From Linum tenue (lineage: Eukaryota; Streptophyta; Magnoliopsida; Malpighiales; Linaceae), in NCBI GenBank assembly GCA_946122785.1, contig CAMGYJ010000010.1, forward strand, positions 28,561,608 to 28,625,607: a stretch of 64,000 nucleotides of DNA. The letters run 5' to 3'. Shown here piece by piece: positions 1 through 10,459 of this stretch; the first letter of the stretch is position 1, and every line of letters starts with the position of its first letter. Under the pieces are notes generated by a model. The model was not told the DNA's origin. It made no database searches and worked only from the letters and a program-made list of their open reading frames with translations. The position numbers and the translations under genes are program-made.

Positions 1-725
1 GTGAATTGAATGATTGTCATTGGGTATTGTTTAATTCCAATGTTTGAGGTATTATTCATCTTGATTGTGCATGTTTGTGTTTAGAAACCTAAGGATTGGG
101 CATGTCCATGTTTAGCAATCTAATTAGCCATTTAACCTAGTTTAGAGAGGGAAACCCCCCTTCCAAGGGAGTCTCAAATGAGTTGGTATCCCTAGGGCAT
201 TTTAAACCTTCTAATTAGGTTAATTTAGGGCAAACCTCAATATTGGATTAAGCAATTTGGTTGAGCGCTATTAAGCCGTCCAACCCTTGGGTTGAGTGAG
301 GGAGTAAGTCAACCATTGATTGCCTAAACCAAGAGGGCCTAGTGACAGCCTATAATGCATGCCTCGGTTTAGCAATCATGAGTGTGATCTACGACCATGT
401 TTGCGTCCCCTAGCGGTTAGCGATCACCTTGCCTATCGAAATCATTTCGGTTCACATACCATGGTAGTAGTTAGGGAGAAGCGACACCCGAGTGATCCTT
501 CCACAAAAGATCTTTCAAACCCATTCACCTTTGTCTTGTTTTAATTTAATTAGCAAACTTTTAAACCAAAACTTTGTTGCTCGATAATGATTCAAATGAC
601 TGAAGTAGGGGTAGACGAACCGGCCCGGGTTGATATTTAAACATACTTACTTGTACTACACCCGACTAAGCTTTATACTTGGACCTTAGGCGGGAAATTA
701 TTGTGGTATTCGGGATGAGTCAGGC
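1..725 (+). mobile_element. Non-coding (LTR/leader) remnant of a Tat/Athila-like Gypsy element
   Basis: No coding frame is supported here. By eye, this stretch aligns with the reverse complement of about 30,200-30,960, with shared blocks in the same order: GAGGTATTATTCAT near 46, AGGGCAAACCT near 227, ATATTTAAACATACTT near 633 and TGGTATTCGGGA near 704. The similarity fades after about 725. The partner copy sits inside an Athila-like Gypsy remnant, so I read this as a second, diverged copy of the same LTR or leader, running in plus orientation and cut by the window start. Family assignment is inferred from the neighbourhood of the partner copy, not from a coding domain here. Confidence 0.5.
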
Positions 726-1512
726 GCCGCCACCCACGCTATTAACTAGTGTTTGTTTCTCCATGAGAGAGATGACTCTTCATCCAGTAGCGGTTAGGGG
801 GCTGCTTGATAGGGTGTGCATAGAAGTTCGGTCCAGTACTGTCCAGACCAATAAAAGAAATAGTCATATTTATTCATCCCCCGAGACCCAACACTGGCTC
901 TTCCACTGTGTATTGGGTATGTTTGTCTTTGTGTGCAGGATCATGTCTCACCAGCACGACTACTTCAGTATCATTGCATTCAGTCCGCTTTGGTTTTATC
1001 AAAATATCAATTCGAATGATTTTTTATTTAGTTTTTATAATATTTATGAGAACAATGATCGCCACATTATACTTGATATTCTCCGGTCTAAATATCAATT
1101 TGATTTGGTACGATACCGTACAAAATAAGCGGTTGCACACAGTAGTGCTTGGTATCTCAAATAATAGAAAGCCAATTACCACTTATTGACACAGCGGGGA
1201 AACAAAAAATGGCCATTCTTAATATACAAGGAAAAGGATTGCCTGACCCTTGTGCGCACATAAACTGATCCCTTGGTGTATAATGTTTGTAACTTTGTAT
1301 TGACAACTTGTACAGCACAGAATTTAGATTGATTGATGCTAATTCCCCTGTTTTGTTTTAAATTACGAATTACGATTGGGTCGTAGTCCATTGATCTTTC
1401 ATGGCAACAAAAATTTTAGTCAATTAAAAAGACTGGATAATATCAAAAGTTATAAAATCGTACCGGATGTTGTACTGAAAAAGTGAGTTGTAAGTATTAT
1501 TAGTGATACAAC
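726..1512. other. Intergenic, nothing recognised
   Basis: AT-rich sequence with only short, shadow-like open frames. I see no conserved motif, RNA gene or clear repeat boundary. It lies between the Gypsy remnant and the short LTR element that starts at 1,513. Confidence 0.4.
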
Positions 1513-1698
1513 TGTTAGAGATATATAAGGAATAATCTTATATTTCCTTGTCCTTCATTTATAAGTCTTAGTATTTTTCGTGTCCTTCTAGTATTACAAT
1601 TATTGTGGTTCTCTTATTTATTGTCCAAGTATTGTAATCTATATAAACCCCTTTGTGGTTTCATAATAATACACACTACTATTCCTAAAACTCCTATA
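1513..1698 (+). repeat. 5' LTR of the short Copia-type element
   Basis: Begins TGTTAGAG and shares near-identical sequence with 2,537-2,722, including TATATAAACCC promoter-like sequence. It ends immediately before the primer-binding site. Confidence 0.75.
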
Positions 1699-1710
1699 TG
1701 GTATCAGAGC
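1699..1710 (+). other. Primer-binding site (tRNA-iMet)
   Basis: TGGTATCAGAGC directly follows the 5' LTR. It is complementary to the 3' end of plant initiator methionine tRNA, the usual primer of plant Copia elements. Confidence 0.8.
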
Positions 1711-2536
1711 CTATAGCTTAACAGCGTTGATCCAGAAACTCTAAACCTCCTTGTTTCATCCACCGGCGGTATGTCTCCACATTCTCCCGGATCTATCTAG
1801 TTCTTCCGCTGGTTCTCCAAAAAGCTACCTTCTTTGCTTATTTATTATTTTGATAGTTTTTGTTTCATTAAAAAACAAAAACAAAATCCTATGCTAATCG
1901 TTTCCTTGTCCCACACCTCTAGCCACTATCCCTAATTGCTTCCCTGTTCCACGTCCCCAACAGCGTCCGGCTGTCATTCCCCAATTCAATCTTCCATCGA
2001 TTGATGATCGCTATTTTTCAATACCGTCGACTCTGCTAATTTTTGTGCCATGTAGATCTACCATTGCCGCCTTACTTCGGAGATGAAGCTCCGACTTTTA
2101 CAGCTTGTATCTCGTGTGTCTTATTTCAGCTCTTTCATGATCAAGAGCTTTTATGGTATGGAGTCAACAGTCAATCTCCAGCCATCTCTCCTTTGTGTGT
2201 ATGGAACAAAGGAAGTTTGTCCGACCACAGTCATCCGGATGAATTCTTCGTGTCCTACACCAGTTTACGTTTATTGGTATCGTTAAAACCAATTCATTCA
2301 TCTCGATCTTGGTCAACTTTTGATGGCGAGTGAGTTTCATTCCAACATATGCATTACAAGTTTGATGATTTCTTCTTCTCCAATATGACGATTAGTTGAC
2401 TTTGCTCTACAAGCACGAGAGTTCGACGAGTTTGCATCACATTCTACACCATCACATTGCGGGGGCGTGTTCTTCAACATTGGCTTATGTTGGCCAAGAT
2501 TGATGTTTTTCTTCACACCATCATATTGCGGGGGCG

Positions 2537-2722
2537 TGTTAAAGATAGATTAGGAATAATCTTATATTTCCTTGTCCTTCTAGTATAAGTCTTAGTATTT
2601 CCGTGTCCTTCTAGTATTACAATTATTGTGGTTCTCTTACTTATTGTCCAAGTATTGTAATCTATATAAACCCTTTTGTGGTTTCATAATAATGCACGGT
2701 ACTATTCCGAAAACTCCTATTA
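2537..2722 (+). repeat. 3' LTR of the short Copia-type element
   Basis: Same length as the 5' LTR, beginning TGTTAAAGATAG, preceded by GCGGGGGCG. A degenerate copy of the boundary (CACCATCACATTGCGGGGGCGTGTT in part) also occurs about 69 bp upstream, so the polypurine/LTR junction is partly duplicated. Confidence 0.75.
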
Positions 2723-3550
2723 GAACAACAGAAAACCGAGGTTATCGAAATTTGGCTGAGTCACGGACTAGGTCGCTCTCTTTAAAACGCTCGTGGCACT
2801 GCAGTGCGCACAAGAGTTCTTACTCGTTGGTCGCCTCCAGGATACAACAGGCTTCTCTCTAACTTAGCGGTTTTGTGCGGAAAACCGGAGCTCCTTTGAA
2901 TTCACTCACTTTCTTGTTTCTGATCGTTTGTGGTGTGTTCTAGAGATGACTATTTATCGTAGCCAGACCCCACGAATATACCCTCTTTCTTGGGGGAATA
3001 AGTCGCATTAATTAGGAAGATAATCACCTTGTTAATTAAACGTGGTCTTAAGATAATTTCCGGTAGGATTATCTCTCGAATATTCCTTTTTAATCAATTA
3101 TCTCGTAACTGTTAAGGATACAAACTAATTGATTAATAATTAATTAATATCGGAATTTCTACAAAAAAAATATTAATCTTCCACCCACCCGCCACTCGCG
3201 CGTGTGTGGTGGTCATTTAGGTCCTCCCTCTCCCGCAAAAGTGGGTCACCTTAAGAGGCATGCCCTTAGGTGAGAGAACCCAATGTTTATACCCATTTGG
3301 TAGGAGTTCTCACACCAATGTGGTATTCTTACCTTAGGACATATAGCTTTCAAAGTTATTCACAAGTTCATTTCCAACATGTATTTTGTGCTTGAACTGT
3401 GATTTAAATTTTTTTCAATTTTTTTCTATCGGTAAAACCCTATACCGATTTGACTCTGATATGAGGTTTTTGTGACCATCCCGCCCAAAGTTAGGAATTT
3501 GCAAACACTGGACTTAATACAATAAATAAATAAACCTTCCCTTTTTATAA
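2723..3550. other. Intergenic, unassigned repeat-like sequence
   Basis: No gene supported. The stretch around 2,940-3,400 has the look of untranslated repeat sequence (short GC-rich patches in AT-rich DNA), but I cannot name a family. Confidence 0.35.
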
Positions 3551-3648
3551 GAGCATCGACATCGGCTTTCTTTTCCCAATTGCAATTTGAAGTGAATGAG
3601 AGGTTTGCAATTGCATACTTAATTTTATTGATGTTCGAAGTGGTGCTA
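3551..3648. mobile_element. Degenerate short MITE copy
   Basis: TAA at 3,548-3,550 is followed by GAGCATCGACATCGG, similar to the left terminus of the MITE at 3,653. The right end (ATTGATGTTCGAAG...) is a decayed version of its right terminus. Probably an internally deleted relative. Confidence 0.4.
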
Positions 3649-3652
3649 CTAA

Positions 3653-4005
3653 GAGCATCCACATCAATGGTATTTTTTCAATTACAAATTATACATGGCA
3701 TTCAATATGCAAATACAAAGGAGTTTGCACCAATGTAGTGTGCAATTGCAAATATGCAAGCTTGCATTAAATGGAATTTAAAATGCAAGCCACATAGAAA
3801 AAATAAAAAAATAACATATTTTTCTCACTCTTGATTTATTTATTTTATAATTATAAAGTCATTTAAACTCTCATATATGCAATTACAAGTGAATTGTATT
3901 GATGTAGGAGCAATGAAATAAAAGTGAGTTGGATTGCATAAAGTTTGAAATGAAAATATAAAAATAATATGAAATTAGTTTTGCATTTCATTGATGTGGA
4001 TGCTC
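3653..4005. mobile_element. Tourist-like MITE (PIF/Harbinger type), 353 bp
   Basis: The ends are a perfect 17-bp inverted repeat: GAGCATCCACATCAATG on the left and CATTGATGTGGATGCTC on the right. TAA flanks both sides (3,650-3,652 and 4,006-4,008). A 3-bp TAA/TTA duplication is the mark of PIF/Harbinger elements and their Tourist-like MITEs. The interior is AT-rich with repeated TGCAATTGCA-like words and no coding capacity. Confidence 0.8.
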
Positions 4006-4640
4006 TAATGCAAGCTTTCATATTATGAAGTTCACTTGCAATGCCAACGTGGATGGAAGGTGGTTTGGTTCCTTTTTTTTCCTTTGTTTATGTCGTTTAA
4101 ATATATTAAAATATATTTAAAATGATTTATTTTTATATGCAATTGCAAATGAATTGCATTGATATAGGAAAATGAAATTCAAAATGAGTTGATTTGCATA
4201 AATTAATGAGGTGTCTGTAAAAGCCACATATGTAATTGACTTTGTAATTGCATTGATGTGGATGCTCTAAATTATTAGACAAATCCATCCACATCAAGCT
4301 ATCATATTGAATTGCAAAGTGATGTGCCAATGGAAATGCAATTGCATTTTCAATTGCATGGATGTGAAGTCTCAACTGCAATATTGCAAGGTTTTATTTT
4401 ATGCAATTCAATATGCAATTGTCATGTAAGTATTTTTTTATTTTATTAAAAGGATAATAAATATACAAACCTTTTATTTTATTAAAAAATAAGTTAGGAC
4501 TACATATGCAATTGCAAGTTATTGCATTGATGTAAGTGAATGAAATGAATGTGATATGAATTCCAAAAAATTGAGTTGACAATAAAGAGTACAAAATGCA
4601 ATTGCTTTTCCAATTATATTGATGTGGATGCTACAAATGA
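4006..4640. mobile_element. Cluster of decayed copies of the same MITE family
   Basis: The right terminus CATTGATGTGGATGCTC recurs at 4,251-4,267, again followed by TAA. Weaker versions occur near 4,282 (CCATCCACATCAAG, left-end like) and near 4,614 (ATTGATGTGGATGCT). The AATTGCAATTG-rich interior is shared. This looks like several insertions and deletions of one family packed side by side; individual boundaries are not certain. Confidence 0.5.
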
Positions 4641-5376
4641 AAAGAAATAGCAAACCGTTATTAATGTCCAATTTTCGTCAATTATGTCGAGTTGGCCCTA
4701 AGGTGGGAAAAAACATATGTTGATGTGGACGGACATTTGCGTAACATTTTATTATTTTAAAATTTTAACTATTATGAAAAAATGGATGTTTATGTACAAA
4801 AATTGTGTGAGCAGAATCATAAGTTTAGGGTTAATTATGTAAGATTTATGTTTTTTTTTTGGACATTCAGACATTTAGATATGATCTATAATGATAATGA
4901 ACAATGTAATTTTTCCACTTCAATCAATGAAATGCGCCTATTAGTTTATTCTTTTCCTCTGGAAGTTTTCAATCTCAAAATTTTCAAAATGATATCATAG
5001 CATAAATATCTATGTTTTGATCGATTTTCTTTCACTTTACAAGTTTCCACGAAGTATGAATCATCTTTCAGCGGATATTTCACTAAGTTATGCGTCCTTT
5101 GGGAAGAAATCGTAGTTTTCGTTCTCTTCTATCTTGCAAGTGCAATCCGATCATTAGTCCTCAGCGTAATGCCACCAAATGTCCGAGTGTAATCCGATTG
5201 AGGTCAGTACTTGATGATGGATACTATGCCACCAATCACGAAGGTCTTTTCGTGGATTGTTCAACATTAGCGCCTATCAATGGCATTACAGAAGTAGCAG
5301 GGACGACCTCTATTCCTATCGCTCTAGCTGCCCAACATAATGGTGGACGAGGGACCAAACGACCAAATCTGCTCAC
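4641..5376. other. Intergenic, no recognised gene
   Basis: AT-rich up to about 5,050, then a more mixed block. An open frame from 5,090 runs 99 codons into the start of the next LTR. Its protein has no motif I recognise and it crosses an LTR boundary, so I do not call it a gene. It may be a fragment of an older sequence into which Gypsy element A inserted. Confidence 0.35.
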
Positions 5377-5735
5377 TGGTGCATTATAACTCCGCCGGCC
5401 ACCTAGGATTATTAGTATTATTATTATTAGTCTTTCGTATTAATTATTATTGAAATATTTGGTTATTATTTGGTTATTCGTATTATTAAATTATGTCTTG
5501 TCTAGGACGTAATCGTTTACTAGTTGGTTTGGGATTGGGTTTCCTTGTCTTAAGGGGAAAGGGTTTGTGGGACTTGTCCTATAAATAATTAAATATGTAC
5601 ATTTGGTCTTAGTTTTATTCATTCGATCAATAAAGTCTAACAGTTTAGTAGTAATTTAGCTATTTGTATCGCATTCTTAGTTCATTCGTTAGAGAGCTCG
5701 AGTTCTACGACGTGTGAGAATCTATCACGTGCCAA
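5377..5735 (+). repeat. 5' LTR of Gypsy element A
   Basis: Starts TGGTGCATTATAACTCCGCC and matches 17,845-18,101. It contains a TATA-like CCTATAAATAA near 5,579 and a GATCAATAAAGTC polyadenylation-type signal near 5,626, and ends just before the primer site. Confidence 0.8.
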
Positions 5736-5736
5736 T

Positions 5737-5748
5737 TGGTATCAGAGC
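5737..5748 (+). other. Primer-binding site of element A (tRNA-Met)
   Basis: TGGTATCAGAGC follows the 5' LTR within two bases, matching the methionine tRNA 3' end. Confidence 0.8.
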
Positions 5749-5758
5749 CTGGTTCTGA

Positions 5759-6741
5759 GTGAACAAGCCAGGAGACCATGCCACCACGCAAGCAGCCAAC
5801 GGGCCGTCATCACCCACCGCCGCCGGCGACGAGGAGTTAGGGCATCAACTCCAAGCCCTCCACGGCCACCAGCAGGCGATCGCGGCTAGGGTCGAGGCTC
5901 AAGATGTCGTCAATCGCGAACATGAAGCCGCTCTGGAGCACCTGCACGTAGACGTCGGGCAATTGCAGCGCGACCAGGAGAAATTACAGGATGGGCAAGA
6001 CCGCCTATCGGAGGAGATCAACGTTGTCCTTGCTGAGCAAGGGCGATTGGAAATTGACGTCAACTCGATCTTGGCGATCCTCCCCGAGCCATGGGAGAAG
6101 AAGGCGACCGAGCCATCGAATGAGCTTAATCTCGGCGCTGAGAAGAGAGGTCGCATTGTCGACCAGATTCCAATGACAGAGAAGCTCAAGGGAGCCGACG
6201 TGGACGTGGAGTCCCTCTCCCCCGTGACCCGGAGCACAAGGCCAACGCGGAGAAGCAGGGCACGACTGACGGGGGCTTCGACTTGCAAGGTTGACGAACA
6301 GGCCAGGCGAGAAGCGGCACGAACGGGAGGAGCTGCCCAAGGGATCGACCGCAGTATCCCAGTCAGAGCAGGCTAGGGAAACCTCGTCGTCAACGACGAG
6401 GAGGAGCAGGTCACTGCGCGAGAAGTAAGGCCGCCGATCGGGGTTTCTTTCGAGCCCAGCGGGCGTGGAAACCCTAGCCTCATCCGCGGGTTAAGCCTAA
6501 ACTTGGGTGGGCTTACGGGGGCTCTTCTTTACGGCGCTGGGCCGATTTTGAGAGAGAACGAGCGTGGGCCAAACGGGCCAACGGGTCCTGGGCGGGTGGC
6601 TGGAAGCGTGAAAGGGCCAGACACGTACGGTGGACAGGCCGTCTTGGTGGTAAGCGGGCCAGAGCAGTGGGCCGGAGGAGTAAGCTGCACAGGTGGCCCG
6701 AACGGGTCGGCTGCCTTCAACCCGGGTTGGACAGGCCTCTA
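5759..6741 (+). pseudogene. Gag, N-terminal part (Gypsy element A)
   Basis: An open frame at 5,759-6,376 encodes about 205 residues. The middle (roughly residues 25-110) is rich in Q, E, H and L and looks like a coiled coil, as in the N-terminus of many plant Gypsy Gag proteins. The frame then breaks; GC-rich, proline/glycine-coding sequence continues to the insertion point at 6,741. The natural continuation lies 10 kb downstream at 16,741. There is no ATG-proximal signal beyond its position about 10 bp after the primer site. A dead structural gene, not a host gene. Confidence 0.6.
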
Positions 6742-6897
6742 TGTCGTGTAACACTCCGACCTTTGGGTTTAGATTCGACTTTAATACGTAATCGGGGGGT
6801 TTGACGATTACGTACAAAGAGTTGCAACCGCGGATTAAGAATAGTAATAATAATTAATTATTATTAAATATAAAAAAATATGTATAAATCCTGGGAC

Positions 6898-7304
6898 GGG
6901 GCTGAGCGGCCCCAACCCTTAAGAATTGTTTTCCCAGCACCAAATCCCCCCCCCCTCCCCAATTGTTTGTTCCAGCTGCAAACCCTACCGTCGTCGTCCC
7001 GCGGCGAGAATAAGGAAAGAAAGGGAGCGCCTACTCCCCACCTCCGACTTCCCGACTACGATCCCATCCCGTTTCGTGTTTCTAGGTAAGGATCATGAAC
7101 GGGGCTGAGCGGCCCCAACCCTTAAGAATTTTTTTCCCAGCACCAAATCCCCCCCCCCCCTCCCCAATTGTTTGTTCCAGCTGCAAACCCTACCGTCGTC
7201 GTCCCGCGGCGAGAATAAGGAAAGAAACGGAGCGCCTACTCCCCACCTCCGACTTCCCGACTACGATCCCATCCCGTTTCGTGTTTCTAGGTAAGGATCA
7301 TGAA
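6898..7304 (+). repeat. Tandem duplication, period about 203 bp, in the element B 5' LTR
   Basis: Two almost identical copies starting GGGGCTGAGCGGCCCCAACC at 6,898 and 7,101. Each has a C-run, a CGTCGTCGTCCCGCGGCG block and ends with GTAAGGATCATGAAC. Mutations between copies are few, so the duplication is fairly recent. Confidence 0.85.
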
Positions 7305-8293
7305 CCATTTCGCGATTCCAAACTCGGTTCATCGATAATCTAATCTGAAACACTTATTTTGTACTTTAGCGTTTGCGGTGAGGTTTGAGGGTTTGAACAT
7401 CGATCAACGAGGAGATCAACGTCCCGCGCCATCCAATCTAGTCCTAGGCATGTTCTTAAGATAAGGGAACTCAATCCCTTTGAGTTAGATCGATCGATTT
7501 GGTGATTTTTCGTGAGAGTGCAATTCTGATTTTTAGCAAAGGACGTCACAGCCTTTTAGTGACAGATTTTGGGTGGTCACTAAAGCTACAAGGAATTTGC
7601 AGAAACTTAATTTAGATGTTTTAAATTGTTTTGAGCATCTGTTCGCTTTTTTTTTCCTAGGTTTAACAATTTTATAAACTGAGAGAGGTCTAGGAATGGC
7701 TGTAATTTAATTTGGAAATTTTTGAAAATGCATTTCTATTTTAAGAAATTGATGGAATATTCATTTTAATAAAATAAAAATCTTTCCGAGGGATTTTTAA
7801 GAGTTTGATAATTTTCCAGGGTATAGGTGCTCATTATTGAAATGGGAAAATTATTATCCAAAATTTTAAGAAGGTTCAATTAGGTAAAAATATTCGTCCA
7901 AGACAAAAATAATTAAGAAAAATGGTCGGTTTTGAAGGGATTATTTCTAGAAAAATTTTAAAGGTGGTTAAGGAACCTTTGGAGCGAGGCTCGAGGACTG
8001 AATTTTGAGGAGAGGATGTTCCAGTGATTAAGAAGGGGTTTTTAAATCGAGAAAGCTCGACTAAGGAGATGAGTTTCTTATTAATAGGTTCACCGAGATA
8101 ATTTGGCTAGGAGGGATTTCTTCGAGTAAGGAATCGAAAAATCATCTTTTCAAGGTGAGTGTAAAGGGGGTAAATTCTACGCCTTACAGTATTTAAGTTT
8201 TTGAGTTATGCTTTCAGTTTTATGTTGTTGAATGCTTTATTTACTAGTAAGATGGAGTTTAAGAAACAAGTTTTCTTTTAAGAAGTACTTCAC

Positions 8294-8553
8294 TTAGGGG
8301 TGGGCATTCGGTCAGTTCGGTTCAAACCGAACCGAATAGACAATTACCGACTCCCCGAATCAGCCTATGATCCCAACCGAATTCGAACCGAAATATAATT
8401 CGGTTCGGTTCAACCGAACCGAATTATATTTAGGTTCGGTTCGATTTTAAGCTCCAAACCCGAACTTCTATAATAACACCACCCCTACCCCTACTTTCCC
8501 CTTTTCCCATTTGGAAATTGAAGTTTCCGTCAGCTCTCTCTCTCTCTCTCTCT

Positions 8554-8586
<33 letters not shown>

Positions 8587-9443
8587 CATAGCCAACAAAA
8601 GCAGTCGACAAAAAGCTCTCCTAAGTGGCGGACCGGCGGTAGAGATCTCTGGCAGAATGGAAATCGGCGGAAGGCATCAACAACGGCGATGACTCCGGCA
8701 ACGAATGTGAGAGGTTGGTGTGCTGATTTTTCCAAGCATGCATGGTATTTTTTTGTTCGATTTTCTCCGGCAACGAATGTGAGAGGTTATTGTGCTGATT
8801 TTTCCAAGCATGCATGGTATTTTTTGGTTCGATTTTCTCCTTCAAGCTTCATTAACTTCGTCCCTGTTTCTGATTCAGGAGGAGAAGAAAGTTTCAAGAT
8901 CTTGGATTGAAAGACTGACAGAAACACAGAGCAGGATGCTCGTGTTGGCGATGGTGCTTCCGCTAGTGGATCTGATGCCGGTAAAACGATGTCTGGGCGA
9001 CGCCAGATGGAGCCACAGTGGCAGCCGCCTGGGAGTGAGACGGTGAACCTAAGTCGGCGGCGCAATGGGTCTGGGATTGGTTGGGAGGCAGATCGAGGAT
9101 GGAGCATGGAGTAAATTAGGGTTGGGCTGTGGGAGTTGGGTTGTGATAGTGAGTGTGTTGATAGATCGTATAATTAGACGGGTTGACGGGTTGGGCTTAG
9201 GGTTATAGGGGGACTGGGCTGGGGTCTGGGGAGAGTGGTGGGCTTTAGGTTGGGTGTGGATTGGGTTTCGGTTTGTCGGTTCGGGTTTCGTAATTTCGGG
9301 TTCGGTGATGACTACCCTGGGTTCCGAAATATCCAGTTTTGATTTCCGAATTCCGAACCGAACACTGGAAATTCGGTTTCGGTTCGGTTTCAAGTCGGTT
9401 CGGTTCGGGTCGGTTCGGGTTTACCGAACCGGATGCCCACCCC
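8294..9443. mobile_element. Non-autonomous hAT-type element, about 1.15 kb (family 1)
   Basis: Inverted ends AGGGGTGGGCATTCGGT and ACCGGATGCCCACCCCT with an 8-bp duplication TACTTCAC at 8,286-8,293 and 9,444-9,451. The matching position in the element's own 3' LTR (near 15,966) shows the uninterrupted site. Subterminal DNA is full of TTCGGTTCGG / CCGAACCGAA words on both sides. The interior holds a CT microsatellite (8,535-8,582) and a 72-bp tandem repeat starting near 8,701 and 8,773. No transposase is visible. 8-bp duplications and GGGGTG-type ends are characteristic of hAT elements. Confidence 0.8.
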
Positions 9444-10218
9444 TACTTCACCTTCAAGAAGGTGAAATCGATTTAAGAGTTTTTAGTCACTAGGGTAAGT
9501 CCGTTGCCATTTGAGATCTTTGAGATAGAGCAGCAGTTATGCTCTTGAGACTTTTTAAGACGAGCAGCAGTTATTCTCTTGAGATTTTTAAGATGAGCAG
9601 CAGTTATGGTCTTGAGAATCTTGGTGAAGAGCCACCACGATAAGTTTAAGTTTAAGGAAAGCCTGGAGGGGCTCTCATATGTATGAGTTGGGCAACCGGA
9701 CTAGCTAGTGAGGGATCCCAGTGTCAGTCAAATATTTAAGTTGAGATTTGAGCTTTAAGAATAAATTTTAAAGAGTGGAAGTATCATCCACCAGTTTAAG
9801 TTAAGTTCTTAAGTAAGAAATACTAGAGATTTAAAACGTAAGGGCATAGACTGACCCCAACTCACTCACCATATCGTAGAGGAGGAGATCATAACCAGGC
9901 AGTCCGTGATTAGCAAGCTAGAGGAGCTCAACACCACCGTCGCTGAGAGATGTCGAGCCAAGCGTCAGAGTAAGTATTGAAGAAGTTTTTACGTTATTAA
10001 GACTTTATGGTTGAGAGTTAAAGACTGGAGGTTCATTTCTTTTGGTTCTTTTGAAGAGTACGATTTAAGTTTTGTCCACGTGTTTAGGGCTTCGCTTTGA
10101 GATATTTAGATATTTGATATTGGTATTTTTATTTGAAGTTGTGTGATTTGAAGTTTCTGAATTTACCCCGAGGTAGAAGTGTCTTTTTCCAAGTTCAAAG
10201 TAGTGGGATGTTTCATTT

Positions 10219-10230
10219 TGGTATTAGAGT
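10219..10230 (+). other. Primer-binding site of element B (degenerate tRNA-Met)
   Basis: TGGTATTAGAGT lies 3 bp after the 5' LTR. It differs from the usual TGGTATCAGAGC by a C-to-T change and a final change, as expected from ageing. Confidence 0.65.
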
Positions 10231-10459
10231 CGGTCTTCCTCTGTTTCTTGGTTCCAAAGAAATACTGGAATGTCGGTCTCAATTTTTTAAAGGATTTGTT
10301 TTTAAGGATTTCAAGCCAAAGTTTGGCCAAACAAGTCAAGGATTTCTTTTGAGAATTTAGAATCTCCAGTTTACTCTAAACCATATTAAGGCAGAAATAA
10401 CCGAGTTCTAACGAGACCCTGTGTGTCTACAGTGCAAGTGTTGGCCAGAACCCCACACC

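Larger units (their letters stand above)
1513..2722 (+). mobile_element. Short non-autonomous Copia-type LTR element (about 1.2 kb)
   Basis: Two direct repeats of about 186 bp (1,513-1,698 and 2,537-2,722) bracket about 840 bp. A methionine-tRNA type primer-binding site follows the first, and a G-rich purine tract (GCGGGGGCG) precedes the second. No integrase or reverse transcriptase is readable inside, so this is an internally deleted element in the size range of TRIM-like elements. ACAAC occurs at 1,508-1,512 and at 2,725-2,729 and may be the 5-bp target duplication, although the exact 3' LTR end is uncertain by two bases. Copia-type is inferred from LTR length and the tRNA-Met primer site. 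Confidence 0.75.
6747..10215 (+). repeat. 5' LTR of element B (about 2.3 kb plus a 1.15-kb insertion)
   Basis: From TGTAACACTCCGACC to GGGATGTTTCA, followed by a degenerate tRNA-Met primer site. The part from about 7,350 on aligns with 14,905-16,735. It is lengthened by a hAT-type insertion (8,294-9,443) and contains a local tandem duplication. Confidence 0.8.

Noticed and set aside
679..1128. 149-codon plus frame near the window start
   Set aside because: No recognisable protein, AT-rich second half, and a different frame overlaps it; treated as chance.
5090..5389. 99-codon frame before Gypsy element A
   Set aside because: Crosses into the LTR at 5,377 and shows no motif; no splice or promoter support.
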